Part shown: positions 1 to 9,845 of the stretch, piece by piece
Layout: the number at the start of each line of letters is the position of its first letter
How positions within the stretch are numbered: the stretch's first letter is position 1
Program-made: the position numbers and the translations under genes
Source of the DNA: Porphyridium purpureum
Lineage: Eukaryota; Rhodophyta; Bangiophyceae; Porphyridiales; Porphyridiaceae
Direction: 5' to 3'
Length of the DNA stretch: 64,000 nt
Assembly: GCA_008690995.1 (NCBI GenBank)
Contig: VRMN01000022.1
Location: forward strand, 28,861 to 92,860
Notes under the pieces: generated by a model
The model's input: only the letters and a program-made list of their open reading frames with translations
What the model was told of the DNA's origin: nothing
Database searches by the model: none

Positions 1-545
1 ACCAGACGGTCCTCGGCCCCGTAGTTTCACTCCCACGCCCTTGAAGATATCTTCCGGGACGCAATCCCGAATTTTGCGACAGAATTAAGAGACTGTGTGA
101 TGAATTCGAAGAACGTTCCTTTCGAGACGCCGGCCGCCTTCCAGCAAATTATGAAGTAAGAGTTTCACGAAAGGACGAAAGTTAAATGCTGTGGGGATTT
201 TTGCATGCGCGCCCGAGGGGTCGCTACGTGTTGGTGAGCGGTCGCGGCACGGGCGCCAGGTACCGACCACTTGCAGCAAGCGCGAACATTAAAGGTGGTA
301 TCAGTGGAGTATTCTGGTGTAAAGTAGAAGCGGAAGAGCGGGATGGAAGTAAAACAAAAGGGATAAAATTGACAGGATAAAAGAGTTTGGTGCTGAAGCT
401 CATCGCTCTCAAACTTCTGTCGTGATCAGAGTTTAGGACGGGACAAACGAGCCATCGCGATCGCTCTTTCGCCCAGCAGCTACCAATAATTACAACAGGC
501 TGTCAGATTCCGCAACAATCCTAGTCTATTTCGGTACGGCCCGGA
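1..545. other. Left flank of the retrotransposon, no gene seen
   Basis: Only short unconvincing open frames are present. The stretch ends at the CCGGA target site into which the retrotransposon inserted. Confidence 0.5.
541..545. repeat. Target site duplication, left copy (CCGGA)
   Basis: CCGGA lies directly outside the left LTR and is repeated exactly outside the right LTR. Five bases is usual for Ty3/gypsy integrases. Confidence 0.93.
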
Positions 546-834
546 TGTTACCAATGCTGTGCCTTTTTCTCTCTCTCTTCTTCTTCTTTTTCCGAGCAAG
601 ACCTGACCGGCTAGTCCGGGCAGGCGCGTCGCCTTTTTATACCCTTACTTCCGCTAGGGACAGCAAGGCGCCAAGAGAAATGACAATGCAAATCATTGGC
701 ATTTCTGCGCGCGTCTAGAAGGTTCTGGAACCTCTAGAAGCTTCTAGAAACGGTTCAACGGTCTACCGGTTTAACGGCTTACCGGTTTTGGATTAACCGA
801 ACCGTTCTAGGTGACTGGGGTCGAACGGATAACA
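546..834 (-). repeat. 3' LTR of the gypsy element
   Basis: 289 bp, read as identical base by base to 5703-5991. Ends form a short inverted repeat (TGTTA / TAACA). Contains a TATA box (minus strand, 632-641) and two heat-shock-type triads (718-730 and 737-749). Confidence 0.95.
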
Positions 835-848
835 TCTCCCCCCCTCTT
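835..848 (-). other. Polypurine tract (plus-strand primer)
   Basis: On the minus strand the bases just before the 3' LTR are AAGAGGGGGGGAGA, an uninterrupted purine run touching the LTR edge as expected for the plus-strand primer of an LTR retrotransposon. Confidence 0.85.
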
Positions 849-953
849 GACTCGACGTCTCGGCGAGACTCCAAACTAAGTTGCATTCTTGGCTCGAGGA
901 ACCCGCGCTCCGGGAGAAAACCTCTGCCTAGCAAACTTCTCACAGTACCCAAG

Positions 954-2513
954 TCATTCAGAGTCAGACTCTTCGATAATTTTCAACAAGTCGGGCTCAG
1001 AATCGGACGCCGGCATTTCGTCGGGTACTTCTTCATCATTTTCCCCTGCCATGTATTCTTCGCGTCCATAGTATGGCCTCAGATGCTGGATCGGAAAAAC
1101 ATCATGACAAGCCACACCCTCGGGCAAAATCACTCGGTAAGCATGCGAGCTTACCTTCTCAATGACAGGCACCGGACCAAGAAACTTTGGTGCCGCCAAA
1201 TCACTCTTGTTCGGCCGCATTTGCGGCGCCGTGACCAACACTTGATCACCAACTTGAAACTCCCGGGCATCCTTGCGTCGATCGAAGAACTTCTGCATTC
1301 TCCCTTGGGCTTCGATCAAATTGTCGCGGACTTCTTCATGGACTTTGCACAGGCGAAACCAGTGCTCCGCCATGTCCTTCGTCTGTCCGTCACGCGCAGG
1401 CGTCCACCCTTCACTCGGTGGAAACCGAGGATCCCTTCCATATACCACTTTGAACGGCGCGAATCCAGTGGCACTGCTTGGTGCAGAGTTGTACGCAAAC
1501 TCATACAACGGCAAGTCTCGCACCCAGCCACTATTCGTCGCCATCAACTTGAGCATTTCCCGAATCACGCGGTTCACTCGCTCAGTTTGGCCATCTGTCT
1601 GCGGGTGGTTGGCGGTAGACATAGCCAACTTCATACCCACCCGCTTGCTCAACTGCTGCCAAAACGTGGACGTAAACAGCGGATCTCGGTCCGATACAAT
1701 TGACTTGGGGTATCCGAAACGGCTCACGACGTGCTTCACGAACAAGTCAGCACAACGTTTTGCTGTCAAGTCCTTGCGCGTCGGGATAAACAGCGCCATC
1801 TTCGAATATCGATCCACCACAGTCATGATTGCATCACAGCTGCCTTCGCTCCGAGGCAGCTCCGTCACGAAGTCCATCGAGATGTCGACCCAAGGTCCTT
1901 CTGGGATCGACAAGGGCTTCAGCTTTCCAAACGACCGATTCTCTGACTTTGTCACTTGGCATGCGTGACAAGTCTTCACAAAACGGCTCACGTCTCGCTT
2001 CATCTTTGGCCAGTAGAAGCGAGTCATCAAAGACGCATGAGTTGTGTCCGCTCCACGGTGCCCTGCTGTCGGGATATCGTGGTGGAGTTGCATGACACGC
2101 TCTCTGAACTTCCTCGGCACGCAAACGCGATTCCTCAAGTACAAGAGCCCAGCTTCGGTTCGAAAACCCTGGTGGGTCGGTAAATCTCCCATCAAAGTAC
2201 CAAAGTCTGGGTCACTCGAGTACGAACCCACGAATGCCTGGAAACCCGTACCAAATTCATCACACCGAACTTGGTACTCTAGCGCGTGCAACTCCGGCTT
2301 CCTCGACAAAGCATCGGCTACCACGTTCGACTTTCCCTTCACATAGTCGATTGTGATATCAAACTCGGCCAAAAAGTCCAACCACCGTGCTTGCCGGCCA
2401 TTCAGCTCCTTCTGCGTCATCAAATGTTTCAACGCCTCATGATCTGTGTGAAGCACAAACTTTGCCCCGTACAGATAAGGTCGAAACTCTCGCAGACAGT
2501 GAATGACGGCCAT
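954..2513 (-). CDS. pol: Pol, second part: end of RNase H and integrase
   Basis: 519-residue frame. It begins within RNase H (HTDHEAL and ARWLDFL are typical) and continues into the integrase: an HHCC zinc module (HHDIPTAGH ... CHAC), the DDE core with D in SMDFVTELP, D in VSDRDPLF and E in GQTERVNR, and a C-terminal small barrel with PKFLGPVPV. It is separated from the upstream pol frame by the one-base break near 2605-2609, so its first methionine is probably not a real start. Expected role is insertion of element cDNA with a 5-bp stagger, matching the CCGGA duplication. Confidence 0.92.
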   Translation of the reverse strand: MAVIHCLREFRPYLYGAKFVLHTDHEALKHLMTQKELNGRQARWLDFLAEFDITIDYVKGKSNVVADALSRKPELHALEYQVRCDEFGTGFQAFVGSYSSDPDFGTLMGDLPTHQGFRTEAGLLYLRNRVCVPRKFRERVMQLHHDIPTAGHRGADTTHASLMTRFYWPKMKRDVSRFVKTCHACQVTKSENRSFGKLKPLSIPEGPWVDISMDFVTELPRSEGSCDAIMTVVDRYSKMALFIPTRKDLTAKRCADLFVKHVVSRFGYPKSIVSDRDPLFTSTFWQQLSKRVGMKLAMSTANHPQTDGQTERVNRVIREMLKLMATNSGWVRDLPLYEFAYNSAPSSATGFAPFKVVYGRDPRFPPSEGWTPARDGQTKDMAEHWFRLCKVHEEVRDNLIEAQGRMQKFFDRRKDAREFQVGDQVLVTAPQMRPNKSDLAAPKFLGPVPVIEKVSSHAYRVILPEGVACHDVFPIQHLRPYYGREEYMAGENDEEVPDEMPASDSEPDLLKIIEESDSE

Positions 2514-4444
2514 GAGCTCACCTTCATAGCTGCTGTACCTGGTCTCTCGGTCCAGCAGCTTCCTCGACGTAAACGCGACCGGTCTGCCTTCCTGTGCCAG
2601 CCATCCCCCACCGCGACTTCAGAGCGGTCCGTGTACACCTCAAATGGCTTTTCAGGGTCTGGCAAGGCCAACACCGGCGCTTCCGTCAACATCCCGACAA
2701 TCTTCTTGAAGGCCGACTTGCCTTCATCTCCCAGTTCGATCAGCTGCTTCTTCGACTTTGCGTTCTGCAACAGCGAAGTCAGCGGCGCCACGACGGTAGA
2801 GTATCCTTTGACAAACCTGCGAAACCAGTTTGTCATTCCCAAAAAGGATCTCAACTCCGTCACCGTCTTTGGCACTGGCCAATCTCTCAAAGCTTCCACC
2901 TTCCGTGGATCCATCTTCACGCAACCGTTGCCGACAATGTTCCCCAGGTATTCGACTTCAGAAACGAAAAAGCTGCACTTCTTGCGCTTCAAACGATACC
3001 CTGCCTTTTGCAAGCGCGACAACACTTCCTTCAGGACCTCGCCGTGCGACTGCCTATCCTTGGTAAAGACCAAAATATCGTCCAAGTAGACAATGACGGT
3101 CTTGTCCAGCAGATCTGCAAACAGCTCGTTCATGGCCCTCTGAAAAGTTGCCGGCGCGTTGCAAAGACCAAACGGCATCACACGGAACTCGAACTGTCCG
3201 TACCTGGTCTGGAACGCGGTCTTCGGCACGTCCTCTCTCCGAACACGCAACTGGTGGTATCCCGATGCCAAATCCAACTTTGAGAAACAGTGAGCTGCGC
3301 CCAGTCGATCCAGCAACTCATCCATGTTCGGCAACGGATACCGGTCCTTCACAGTTGCGTCGTTCAACGCCCGATAATCAACGCACATCCTCATGCTGCC
3401 GTCTTTCTTCTTCACGAACAGCACGGGTGCTCCAAACGGGCTCTGACTCGGCTGGACGAATCCTTTGTCCAGCAAGTCATCCAAAGTCTCTCGGAGGACT
3501 TTCAACTCCGCAGGGCTCAGTCGGTAGACCCTGCCCACTCTCACAGGCTTCTCATCTTTCAGCCTAATCACATGCTCCACTGTTCGGCTCTCAGGCAGCC
3601 CACGTGGCTCCTCGAACAGATTTTCGAAATCCTTGAGCATCTTTCTCACAGAGTCAGCTTCTTTGCGCTCCACTGAACAGGGCTTCTCCCTTCCTTTCAG
3701 CACGCCGAGGTAGCACTCTTCTACCTCCTGACTCTTCAACAGCCGACGGAGCTCTTTCCGTGGCACCAGCATCTGCGTCATGCTCCAGGCCTTTTTCTCT
3801 CCGTAGGCCAACATGCCAGACTGCCAATCAATCACTGGGTTCTCCCGCTTCAGCCACTCCATGCCCAAGATTGCGTCTTGTCCCGCAATCCGGCAAATGG
3901 CAAAGGTAGCGGTCCCTGAGTACCCATCGCTCAGTTCAAACTTGACATTGGAAACTTCTCCGGCTGTTTCCAATACAGACCCATCCGCTAGGGTCACATG
4001 ATCTCTCTTCCACGACGCCTTCTGCTTCAGGCCGTCGGATTTCTGCACAAAGTCCACGCTCATGAAGTTGTCCGTCGCGCCACTGTCAATCAAAAACGTG
4101 GCCTCTCCGTCGGACTTGTGCACTTTTCCTCGAACTCGAAGAAGCATGGCAGCTCCCATCCCTCCAAGTTCCTTGATCACGGGCTGATTTGCGCTCGAGT
4201 TTCGCCCACAAGGTGTCGGACAGCCAGACCTTGGCTTACCAAGGCCACCACAGCGGTCTTCATTACCGCCCCTAGAGGTCTCGTAACGTGTGCGAGCCTC
4301 CTTTCCCTCTGACTGTCCGAGGAACCTCTCTACTCGAGCTCCTCGTTTTTTGACTCCAGCGAGTCTCCCTCCAGCTGCTGGATAGTCTTCCTTGCCTCGG
4401 GACACTTCCTCGCGATGTGTCCCGGCCTTCCACAATTCCAGCAT
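2429..4444 (-). CDS. pol: Pol, first part: protease, reverse transcriptase, start of RNase H
   Basis: The open frame is in -1 register to gag and overlaps it. It is probably not started at the methionine at 4444 but entered by frameshifting at 4345-4351. Domains in order: retropepsin with FLIDSGATDNF; reverse transcriptase with VDYRALN, FGLCNAPATFQ and the catalytic YLDD (YLDDILVF); then the RNase H opening EVYTD. After a five-G run (plus strand 2605-2609) the frame drifts into unrelated residues and stops at 2429, while the true RNase H continuation sits in the next frame. The break is either a recent inactivating deletion or a homopolymer assembly error. Confidence 0.9.
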   Translation of the reverse strand: MLELWKAGTHREEVSRGKEDYPAAGGRLAGVKKRGARVERFLGQSEGKEARTRYETSRGGNEDRCGGLGKPRSGCPTPCGRNSSANQPVIKELGGMGAAMLLRVRGKVHKSDGEATFLIDSGATDNFMSVDFVQKSDGLKQKASWKRDHVTLADGSVLETAGEVSNVKFELSDGYSGTATFAICRIAGQDAILGMEWLKRENPVIDWQSGMLAYGEKKAWSMTQMLVPRKELRRLLKSQEVEECYLGVLKGREKPCSVERKEADSVRKMLKDFENLFEEPRGLPESRTVEHVIRLKDEKPVRVGRVYRLSPAELKVLRETLDDLLDKGFVQPSQSPFGAPVLFVKKKDGSMRMCVDYRALNDATVKDRYPLPNMDELLDRLGAAHCFSKLDLASGYHQLRVRREDVPKTAFQTRYGQFEFRVMPFGLCNAPATFQRAMNELFADLLDKTVIVYLDDILVFTKDRQSHGEVLKEVLSRLQKAGYRLKRKKCSFFVSEVEYLGNIVGNGCVKMDPRKVEALRDWPVPKTVTELRSFLGMTNWFRRFVKGYSTVVAPLTSLLQNAKSKKQLIELGDEGKSAFKKIVGMLTEAPVLALPDPEKPFEVYTDRSEVAVGDGWHRKADRSRLRRGSCWTERPGTAAMKVSSWPSFTVCESFDLICTGQSLCFTQIMRR

Positions 4445-5151
4445 TTGAGCTCGCTTCGAACACGCCTCTGACCCTGCACATGTCCCAGCTCCATCGGGAC
4501 GGGTCCTTCCTGCGCTGCACGACCGAAAAATGGCGTCCTCACACTTGAATCACGCACGCCGCGGGTCGCATGAATGGCGTCGTCCACGACCACCGCCACC
4601 TGCGCAGCCTCCGCAAACGTGCTCACTCCTCGCTTGTACACTTCTAAGCGGACCTCGGGCTTCAGACCCCTCACAAAGCGGTCCATCATTTCTGCGTCCG
4701 ACAAGTCCGGAATCACAAGTGCCGCGTCCTGAAAAGCCGCCACATACGCATGGGCCGGGCCTTTCTGCGAAAGACGCGTCAACTTGTCCCTTGCACGCCT
4801 GATCGAATCCTGCGGCGTGAACCGAGCACTCACGAGGGCAGCAAAATCATTCCACGTCGTGGGGATCTCCTGCGGGTAGCGCTCGCAATTCAGAACCCAC
4901 CAATGAAGCGCCTCTCCCTCGAAATAGTCTGATGCCAGGTCTACTGCACGCCTCTCCGCAAGCAGACGTTTCTCCAAATCGTCCGGGTGGATGCTCTCCA
5001 ACAGCCGGCCCAAGATCTTCTTTCTCGCCTGGAACAACCACGTCTTCACAACCAGAAGGTCACGCTTCCCGTCGAACCTCATCTGACGGGCCTCCTTCGG
5101 GCCACGTGGTCCCAGCGTCTCCGAATCAATCTCCATGCTTTCTGGACACAA
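4330..5151 (-). CDS. gag: Gag (capsid-nucleocapsid) of the gypsy element
   Basis: 273 residues. The middle (about 80-170) has the helical capsid pattern with ALHWW and a later FVRGLKPEV segment, as in retrotransposon gag proteins. Near the C-terminus a single zinc knuckle CWNCGRPGHIARKC (C-x2-C-x4-H-x4-C) marks the nucleocapsid. The frame ends a few codons after an A AAA AAC slippery heptamer (4345-4351), so a fraction of ribosomes should continue into pol. The protein packages element RNA in cytoplasmic particles. No interruption is seen. Confidence 0.92.
   Translation of the reverse strand: MCPESMEIDSETLGPRGPKEARQMRFDGKRDLLVVKTWLFQARKKILGRLLESIHPDDLEKRLLAERRAVDLASDYFEGEALHWWVLNCERYPQEIPTTWNDFAALVSARFTPQDSIRRARDKLTRLSQKGPAHAYVAAFQDAALVIPDLSDAEMMDRFVRGLKPEVRLEVYKRGVSTFAEAAQVAVVVDDAIHATRGVRDSSVRTPFFGRAAQEGPVPMELGHVQGQRRVRSELKCWNCGRPGHIARKCPEARKTIQQLEGDSLESKNEELE
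4345..4351 (-). promoter_or_regulatory. -1 programmed frameshift slippery site (A AAA AAC)
   Basis: In the gag frame the codons are TCA AAA AAC, giving the canonical heptamer in the correct phase. Slipping back one base enters the pol frame exactly. A five to six base pair hairpin (GAGGA with TCCTC) can form directly downstream, though the spacing is shorter than the usual 5-9 bases. Confidence 0.8.
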
Positions 5152-5685
5152 GCACGCTCAACGATCACGACAACTCGAACAGCAAGCCTCCGATGCTCAC
5201 TTTCTCCAACAGCTGCGCGCACCACGAACGGGCTCGGTCGCCCTCACGAACACAAACCGACACACGAAGCTGTCCTCTCACGCACACACACGCACAGCAA
5301 TCTTCTCACGCACACACAACAAAGCACACAGCAATCCTCCTCTGTTGCGCTGGATGGGGAGCGGCCCGGGCCTTTGCACTGGGGCGGGGATTATAGATGC
5401 GATCTTGTATGGAGGTGTTCGGCGCCTACCTTCGCAAAGGTGGTCGTGCGACACTAGGATGAATCCTAGTGAAGGCTGACCGTTACGGCTCTTGCCTACT
5501 AATACGTGCTAAGGCAGAGAGCGAGTCCGCCGTCAAGGCCTAGGCCTATCGTACAGCCAAGACTGAGACCCGCTCCACCCGTCGCACCCTCCGGATCGAC
5601 TTACTCGAACCCCCTTACCCGCAGACTCTCCCACCCAGGCAACCCCAGAGAAACTCTAAGAGAACCTTAGAGCAACCCCAGGTAA
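5152..5685 (-). other. Untranslated leader of the gypsy element
   Basis: About 530 bases between primer site and gag start. It includes a stretch rich in CACA repeats (about 5270-5340). No ORF worth reporting; packaging and dimer signals would be expected here but none can be recognised. Confidence 0.6.
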
Positions 5686-5700
5686 CCAGCGATGATACCA
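5686..5700 (-). other. Primer binding site, initiator-tRNA-like
   Basis: Two bases inside the 5' LTR the minus strand reads TGGTATCATCGCTGG. TGGTATCA is the start of the site used by many plant retroelements for initiator tRNA-Met. The implied acceptor stem would begin 5'-AUCAUCG, an A1:U72 pair, which is a hallmark of eukaryotic initiator tRNA. Matching it to the alga's own tRNA is not possible here. Confidence 0.7.
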
Positions 5701-5702
5701 AA

Positions 5703-5991
5703 TGTTACCAATGCTGTGCCTTTTTCTCTCTCTCTTCTTCTTCTTTTTCCGAGCAAGACCTGACCGGCTAGTCCGGGCAGGCGCGTCGCCTTTTTATACC
5801 CTTACTTCCGCTAGGGACAGCAAGGCGCCAAGAGAAATGACAATGCAAATCATTGGCATTTCTGCGCGCGTCTAGAAGGTTCTGGAACCTCTAGAAGCTT
5901 CTAGAAACGGTTCAACGGTCTACCGGTTTAACGGCTTACCGGTTTTGGATTAACCGAACCGTTCTAGGTGACTGGGGTCGAACGGATAACA
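5703..5991 (-). repeat. 5' LTR of the gypsy element
   Basis: 289 bp with the same sequence as 546-834. It is the promoter-bearing copy because gag-pol reads leftward from it and the primer binding site abuts its inner end. Confidence 0.95.
5789..5906 (-). promoter_or_regulatory. LTR promoter with two heat-shock-type elements and a TATA box
   Basis: Read in element direction, two perfect GAAnnTTCnnGAA triads (5894-5906 and 5875-5887) lie about 80-110 bases upstream of TATAAAAAGG (5798-5789). GAAnnTTCnnGAA is the consensus for heat shock factor. The same arrangement is present in the other LTR. That the promoter responds to heat or stress is inference. Confidence 0.65.
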
Positions 5992-5996
5992 CCGGA
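5992..5996. repeat. Target site duplication, right copy (CCGGA)
   Basis: Exact match to the left copy at 541-545, confirming that this is one intact insertion and not a recombinant of two elements. Confidence 0.93.
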
Positions 5997-8900
5997 AGCC
6001 GCGTGTCCAGTTGTTCGGACTATGCTTGATCTCCGTGTCCGAATGTGCATGCCCCAAACGGCCTCTAGCTTTGAGTATAAAATGGCGGCGTGCCCTTTCT
6101 CGTAGAGCGCCGAAAGCTTGAAAACAGGCAGAGAAGATTGGGAAAAGTGTGTGTGTCATGCAGCTTATTTCACAAAAGTGTAAAGTTACGTTGGTGCTCA
6201 CGTGACGGGAAAAGCGAGAATTCGGCCTTTGTGACGAGATGCTTGGGCCGATAATCTCTCGCACGCGAGCTTGGCACGCTCGAGATGTATAAAAAGAAGA
6301 CTTCCATGGGTCAATTTAGCGACCGCAAGGGCGTCAAGTTTGCGGAGCTCGGTTGCAGCATGAGAATCAGGTCCTTGGGAAGCGAGCGGTAGATAGGAGA
6401 ATTACGAGAATTGTGCTGAAGCATGGGCGACAGCAAGGGCACGTACGACCGTCATAGTGACTTTAAAGATGGCTACTAGGAGGAGAGCTGCAATCTAGTG
6501 GAGCAACTTGCGGCGGATTGAGCCGCACAAGAAGAGTCGCCGAGGAGCCGGCATGGCCGGCGACCGGAGCTCTCTAGCGACCAGCGCATGGATATAAAAA
6601 CGTGCGTTGGTAGAATAGCATCCCGGGCAAGAAAAGTAGAAGAGAAAAGAAGGGATCTGTTTCTCAGTTCTTGGGGAATGAAAAGGGAAAAAGGGGTTTA
6701 GAACAAGAGAAACCGAGAACGTCTCGGGGCCTCAACATTGGTACATTGCCATCGCTACGCGTACTCTTCTAATTTGTGCAGTTCTTTTAATGTACTCAGG
6801 CAAGTCATGGAGCTTGAAAGATTTGCTCGGTGGAAGAATGGGAAAACTTCGAGCCCAAAAAAGCAGAGAGAGTTTAGTATCGGTGGTGGAGAGCAAACTT
6901 AATGCTGCATACGAGAAGAGGTTTATCAAGCAATGTCCTTTTAGGCGGAGCGGGGCTCGAACAGGTATCCTTCCAAGTTTGCCGCCCTTCTTAATTTCTC
7001 ATTACATTTCATGGGTGTTCAGTGTTTTGACGCGATGCTTGCTTGATCTGGTCTATCTTGTTGGAATTGTTTGAAGTTGGGCAACAGTGCAATCCGTAGA
7101 CTTTACGTACACAACGCCACGATCTTGCTGCGATCGGGTGTAGGTGCAAGTTCGTGTTTGTGAGGGTTTGGGTGTTGACCCTTCGAGCGCAAAAGGTATT
7201 GAAACCTTTGTAATTTTCGGAGTGAGTTATCAAGAGCGAAGCAGCGCAATTTGGCGTTCCTGGCTCGTTATCGGCTGGCCAGGGTGCGGGGTAGACGAGC
7301 AGAATGACAAGTAAATTATTTGCAGCTTGACCTTTTGCTCTGATTTTACTCGGTAGAGATGTGGATTCACAAACACGAATTTGGTGAAGAAATTCAGTTT
7401 TCTCCAGGCCTGGATTGAGTTCTTCAGACAGTTGCGCATTCTGCTTCTGCATCTGTCGCAAGGAAAGGCTGCAACATTAAGGGACTCTTTGAAACCCGCA
7501 GCCCTTCTGAACGTGAACAGAATTCTGACGACGCGATCGGAACGTGGGGGAAAGAATAAAGATAATGGTCGTGTTTTGCGGCGATGATAGCTTGAGAGAC
7601 GCACTTGGCAGGTCAGCGAGCAAAAGTCATACAAATTGACAAGTGGAATATCTTCAACATCCTCACGCTGCCTTGTACACATACGCAAAGACGCTCCAGC
7701 ACGTGCTGAATGGGTGGCCAAAATTGGGAAGTCTATAGTGCAATAGCATTTTCGTTCAAAACTGTGGCCACTAGGCTGTATTAGGGCCGACCGTCTTCTT
7801 CTCTCGCTCAGAGTAGCAAATGATAGCAGCCCATGGGAATAGCTCGTGTCATGCAACGGGTACGTCTGCGTGTACATGTCACAAGACCGATACATTGCGC
7901 TCCTTGATTGAGTCTCCCGGGCATACGCCCGGGGCCACTTTGATGTGATTTTATGTCCATGCTTCAGGGCTTTAGAGACAACATGTCGACGTCCTAGTCC
8001 AGAAGTTCTTTCTATTTGGCGTTTTCCTCCGCATCTTCTCTCAATTCTTTCGTTCCGACAGGCGGACAAGAGTTCTTGTACTTCCGCTGGAGCGATCGCT
8101 CCTTGTATGTGCATCACTAGACAGACCACCACTCAAAAACGGTGCACGCCATAACTTTTGACAGGTTTGCTCTGACATCTCCATGTGCGTCTTTTTGCCT
8201 CTTCTAGGCTCCAATGATTCCTATGGATGTATGGTGTGCCCGAACGTTGATTCTTTTGTATTTAAATTATCAGCCCGGTCTCAAGTTTATTTGTCAGCGG
8301 CTCCTCGCTGACAATATCCGCATTCGTAGATCATTTCTGTGAAAGATTCAAGAGGCCCGGACCCACAGGTGTCGCCGCCCAACTGTACACGAACGCCGTC
8401 GTACCGAAAACCTTCTTCTCATAGTTATACCTATTATTCCTGACATTCAATCCTAAAGCCTCTATCTGTTCAAAAGACCGGTAAGCTCAGCTCCGCCCAG
8501 CTCCGCCCAGCTGGGCTAGTACCTCATGTAGAGCAGCCGCGAAGGCCGGAACCATCGCATATCTCCGCGTGACGGTCGGGTCGCGTCGTTCTCGTCCCAG
8601 TCACCGGTCGCACCGTCCCTTTCCTAGTCAGTAGCTCGTGCATTCGCTCACACCCCCTCGAGAACGCTTGATCGGGCGAGTTCGTTTCCTCAACAATTTC
8701 CTGTCTATCTGCCGTGCACTGGCTCCCTTTGTGAAAAAAATATTGCGCGTGAGCCGACCGAATCGCATCTACAACCGATTCCAAGCCTGCGACGTCATGA
8801 TTCATTTCTTCGCTTCGTGTTTTGAAATTCCTCTGGCTGTCCGCGGCGTAGATCTGAAACGTCTCCACCGTTGTTGAAATGCACGTGTCCTTCTTTTGGT

Positions 8901-9845
8901 TGTTTACACCTCCAAGCAAGGGGTCTGCCCGAACGGGAGGTGTGCTATTGCTTGGTTCGGCTCCAGGCGCGAGGTCTGCTCGAACGGGAGCCTGTTTCTC
9001 CAAGGGTCGCAGAGAGACGTTGCACTACCGAGTAGCTCTACTCCAGGCAATGCTGCGAATTACCACACCTCTTCTTGTTTTTACAAACTTCTTCCTTGTT
9101 GTTCTTCTTTTTATTCTTTTTTCACAGCTGTGGTGTTCCACAAGCGGCCCTTGTTTTATACCCGACGGCACTGCCGCACACATATGTGTAGATTGCACTA
9201 TCTTCCTGGAGGACACGCATGCACGCGAATCAGCCCTGTTCTGACATGCGATCTTGCCCTGCTGATACGTTGGGTCATGTTCAAGTTAGTCTGAGAAGTG
9301 CGGGCGCGACTGCTTCTATGGATTTGGCTCAAAGGTACAGCCTGGCTATGACGTGCGTTCTGACAAAGTGTTGTGAGTATTTTCGACAACCGTGCGGACG
9401 TACACGAGACTGAATGATTGACTTTCTTTTGTTTTAATTGGTCTCCCGAAAAGCGCGCTCATTGATTGGTGGCATGAGACGATTCCTGTTCCCTCGAAAA
9501 CGACAACACCTTCAAAGCCAACATTTATTTGCGCACACATAACCCATTCTGCCTCCTCTTTCTTCCTTCCAAAGAGATATTCGCACATGACCAGCAAGAG
9601 GACGGCACCGCGAGAACAAACGTATCATTCAATCACCTTGGACGCGCCGCCCGTGGACGTGGGCGTGTCGAACCACTTTTTAATTATCCTACACAAGCTA
9701 AACTGTGCTGTCTTTCACACCGCAGCATGAACATTGCCTGATGCCTCTGTCTCCCACCGCCCAAAACCTTTCTGTGGTTTTTCTTGATGCAGGTTTTCGG
9801 GTGTAGCGCAGACGGCAGCCGATGTAGAACCCATGCTACTCAGAC
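5997..9845. other. Long gene-poor stretch
   Basis: About 3.8 kb with no ORF that resembles a protein I know. Three TATA-box-like cores occur on the plus strand near 6076, 6284 and 6592. Two copies of a short motif GTCTGCYCGAACGGGAG lie near 8920 and 8970. The longest frame (7230-8132, minus) has no recognisable domain. Old decayed repeats are possible. Confidence 0.5.

Larger units (their letters stand above)
546..5991 (-). mobile_element. Full-length young Ty3/gypsy LTR retrotransposon
   Basis: A 5,446-bp element bounded by two 289-bp LTRs (546-834 and 5703-5991) that I read as identical, beginning TGTTA and ending TAACA, and flanked by the 5-bp direct repeat CCGGA (541-545, 5992-5996). Coding strand is minus. 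Order is 5' LTR, primer binding site, gag with a CCHC knuckle, protease, reverse transcriptase, RNase H, integrase, polypurine tract, 3' LTR; integrase after RNase H is the Ty3/gypsy order. No chromodomain is visible after the integrase. Identical LTRs mean a recent insertion. A single-base loss near 2605-2609 splits pol, so this copy may be non-autonomous unless the base is an assembly error. Confidence 0.96.

Noticed and set aside
2590-2620. A second programmed -1 frameshift in RNase H
   Set aside because: The G GGG GAT context does not allow good re-pairing in the A site; a one-base loss in the G-run is simpler.
7230-8132. 300-codon minus-strand open frame
   Set aside because: Composition looks random, with no domain, targeting signal or neighbours that support it.
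8920-8991. Two copies of a GTCTGC.CGAACGGGAG motif as a possible CRISPR-like array
   Set aside because: Only two units, and the genome is eukaryotic.
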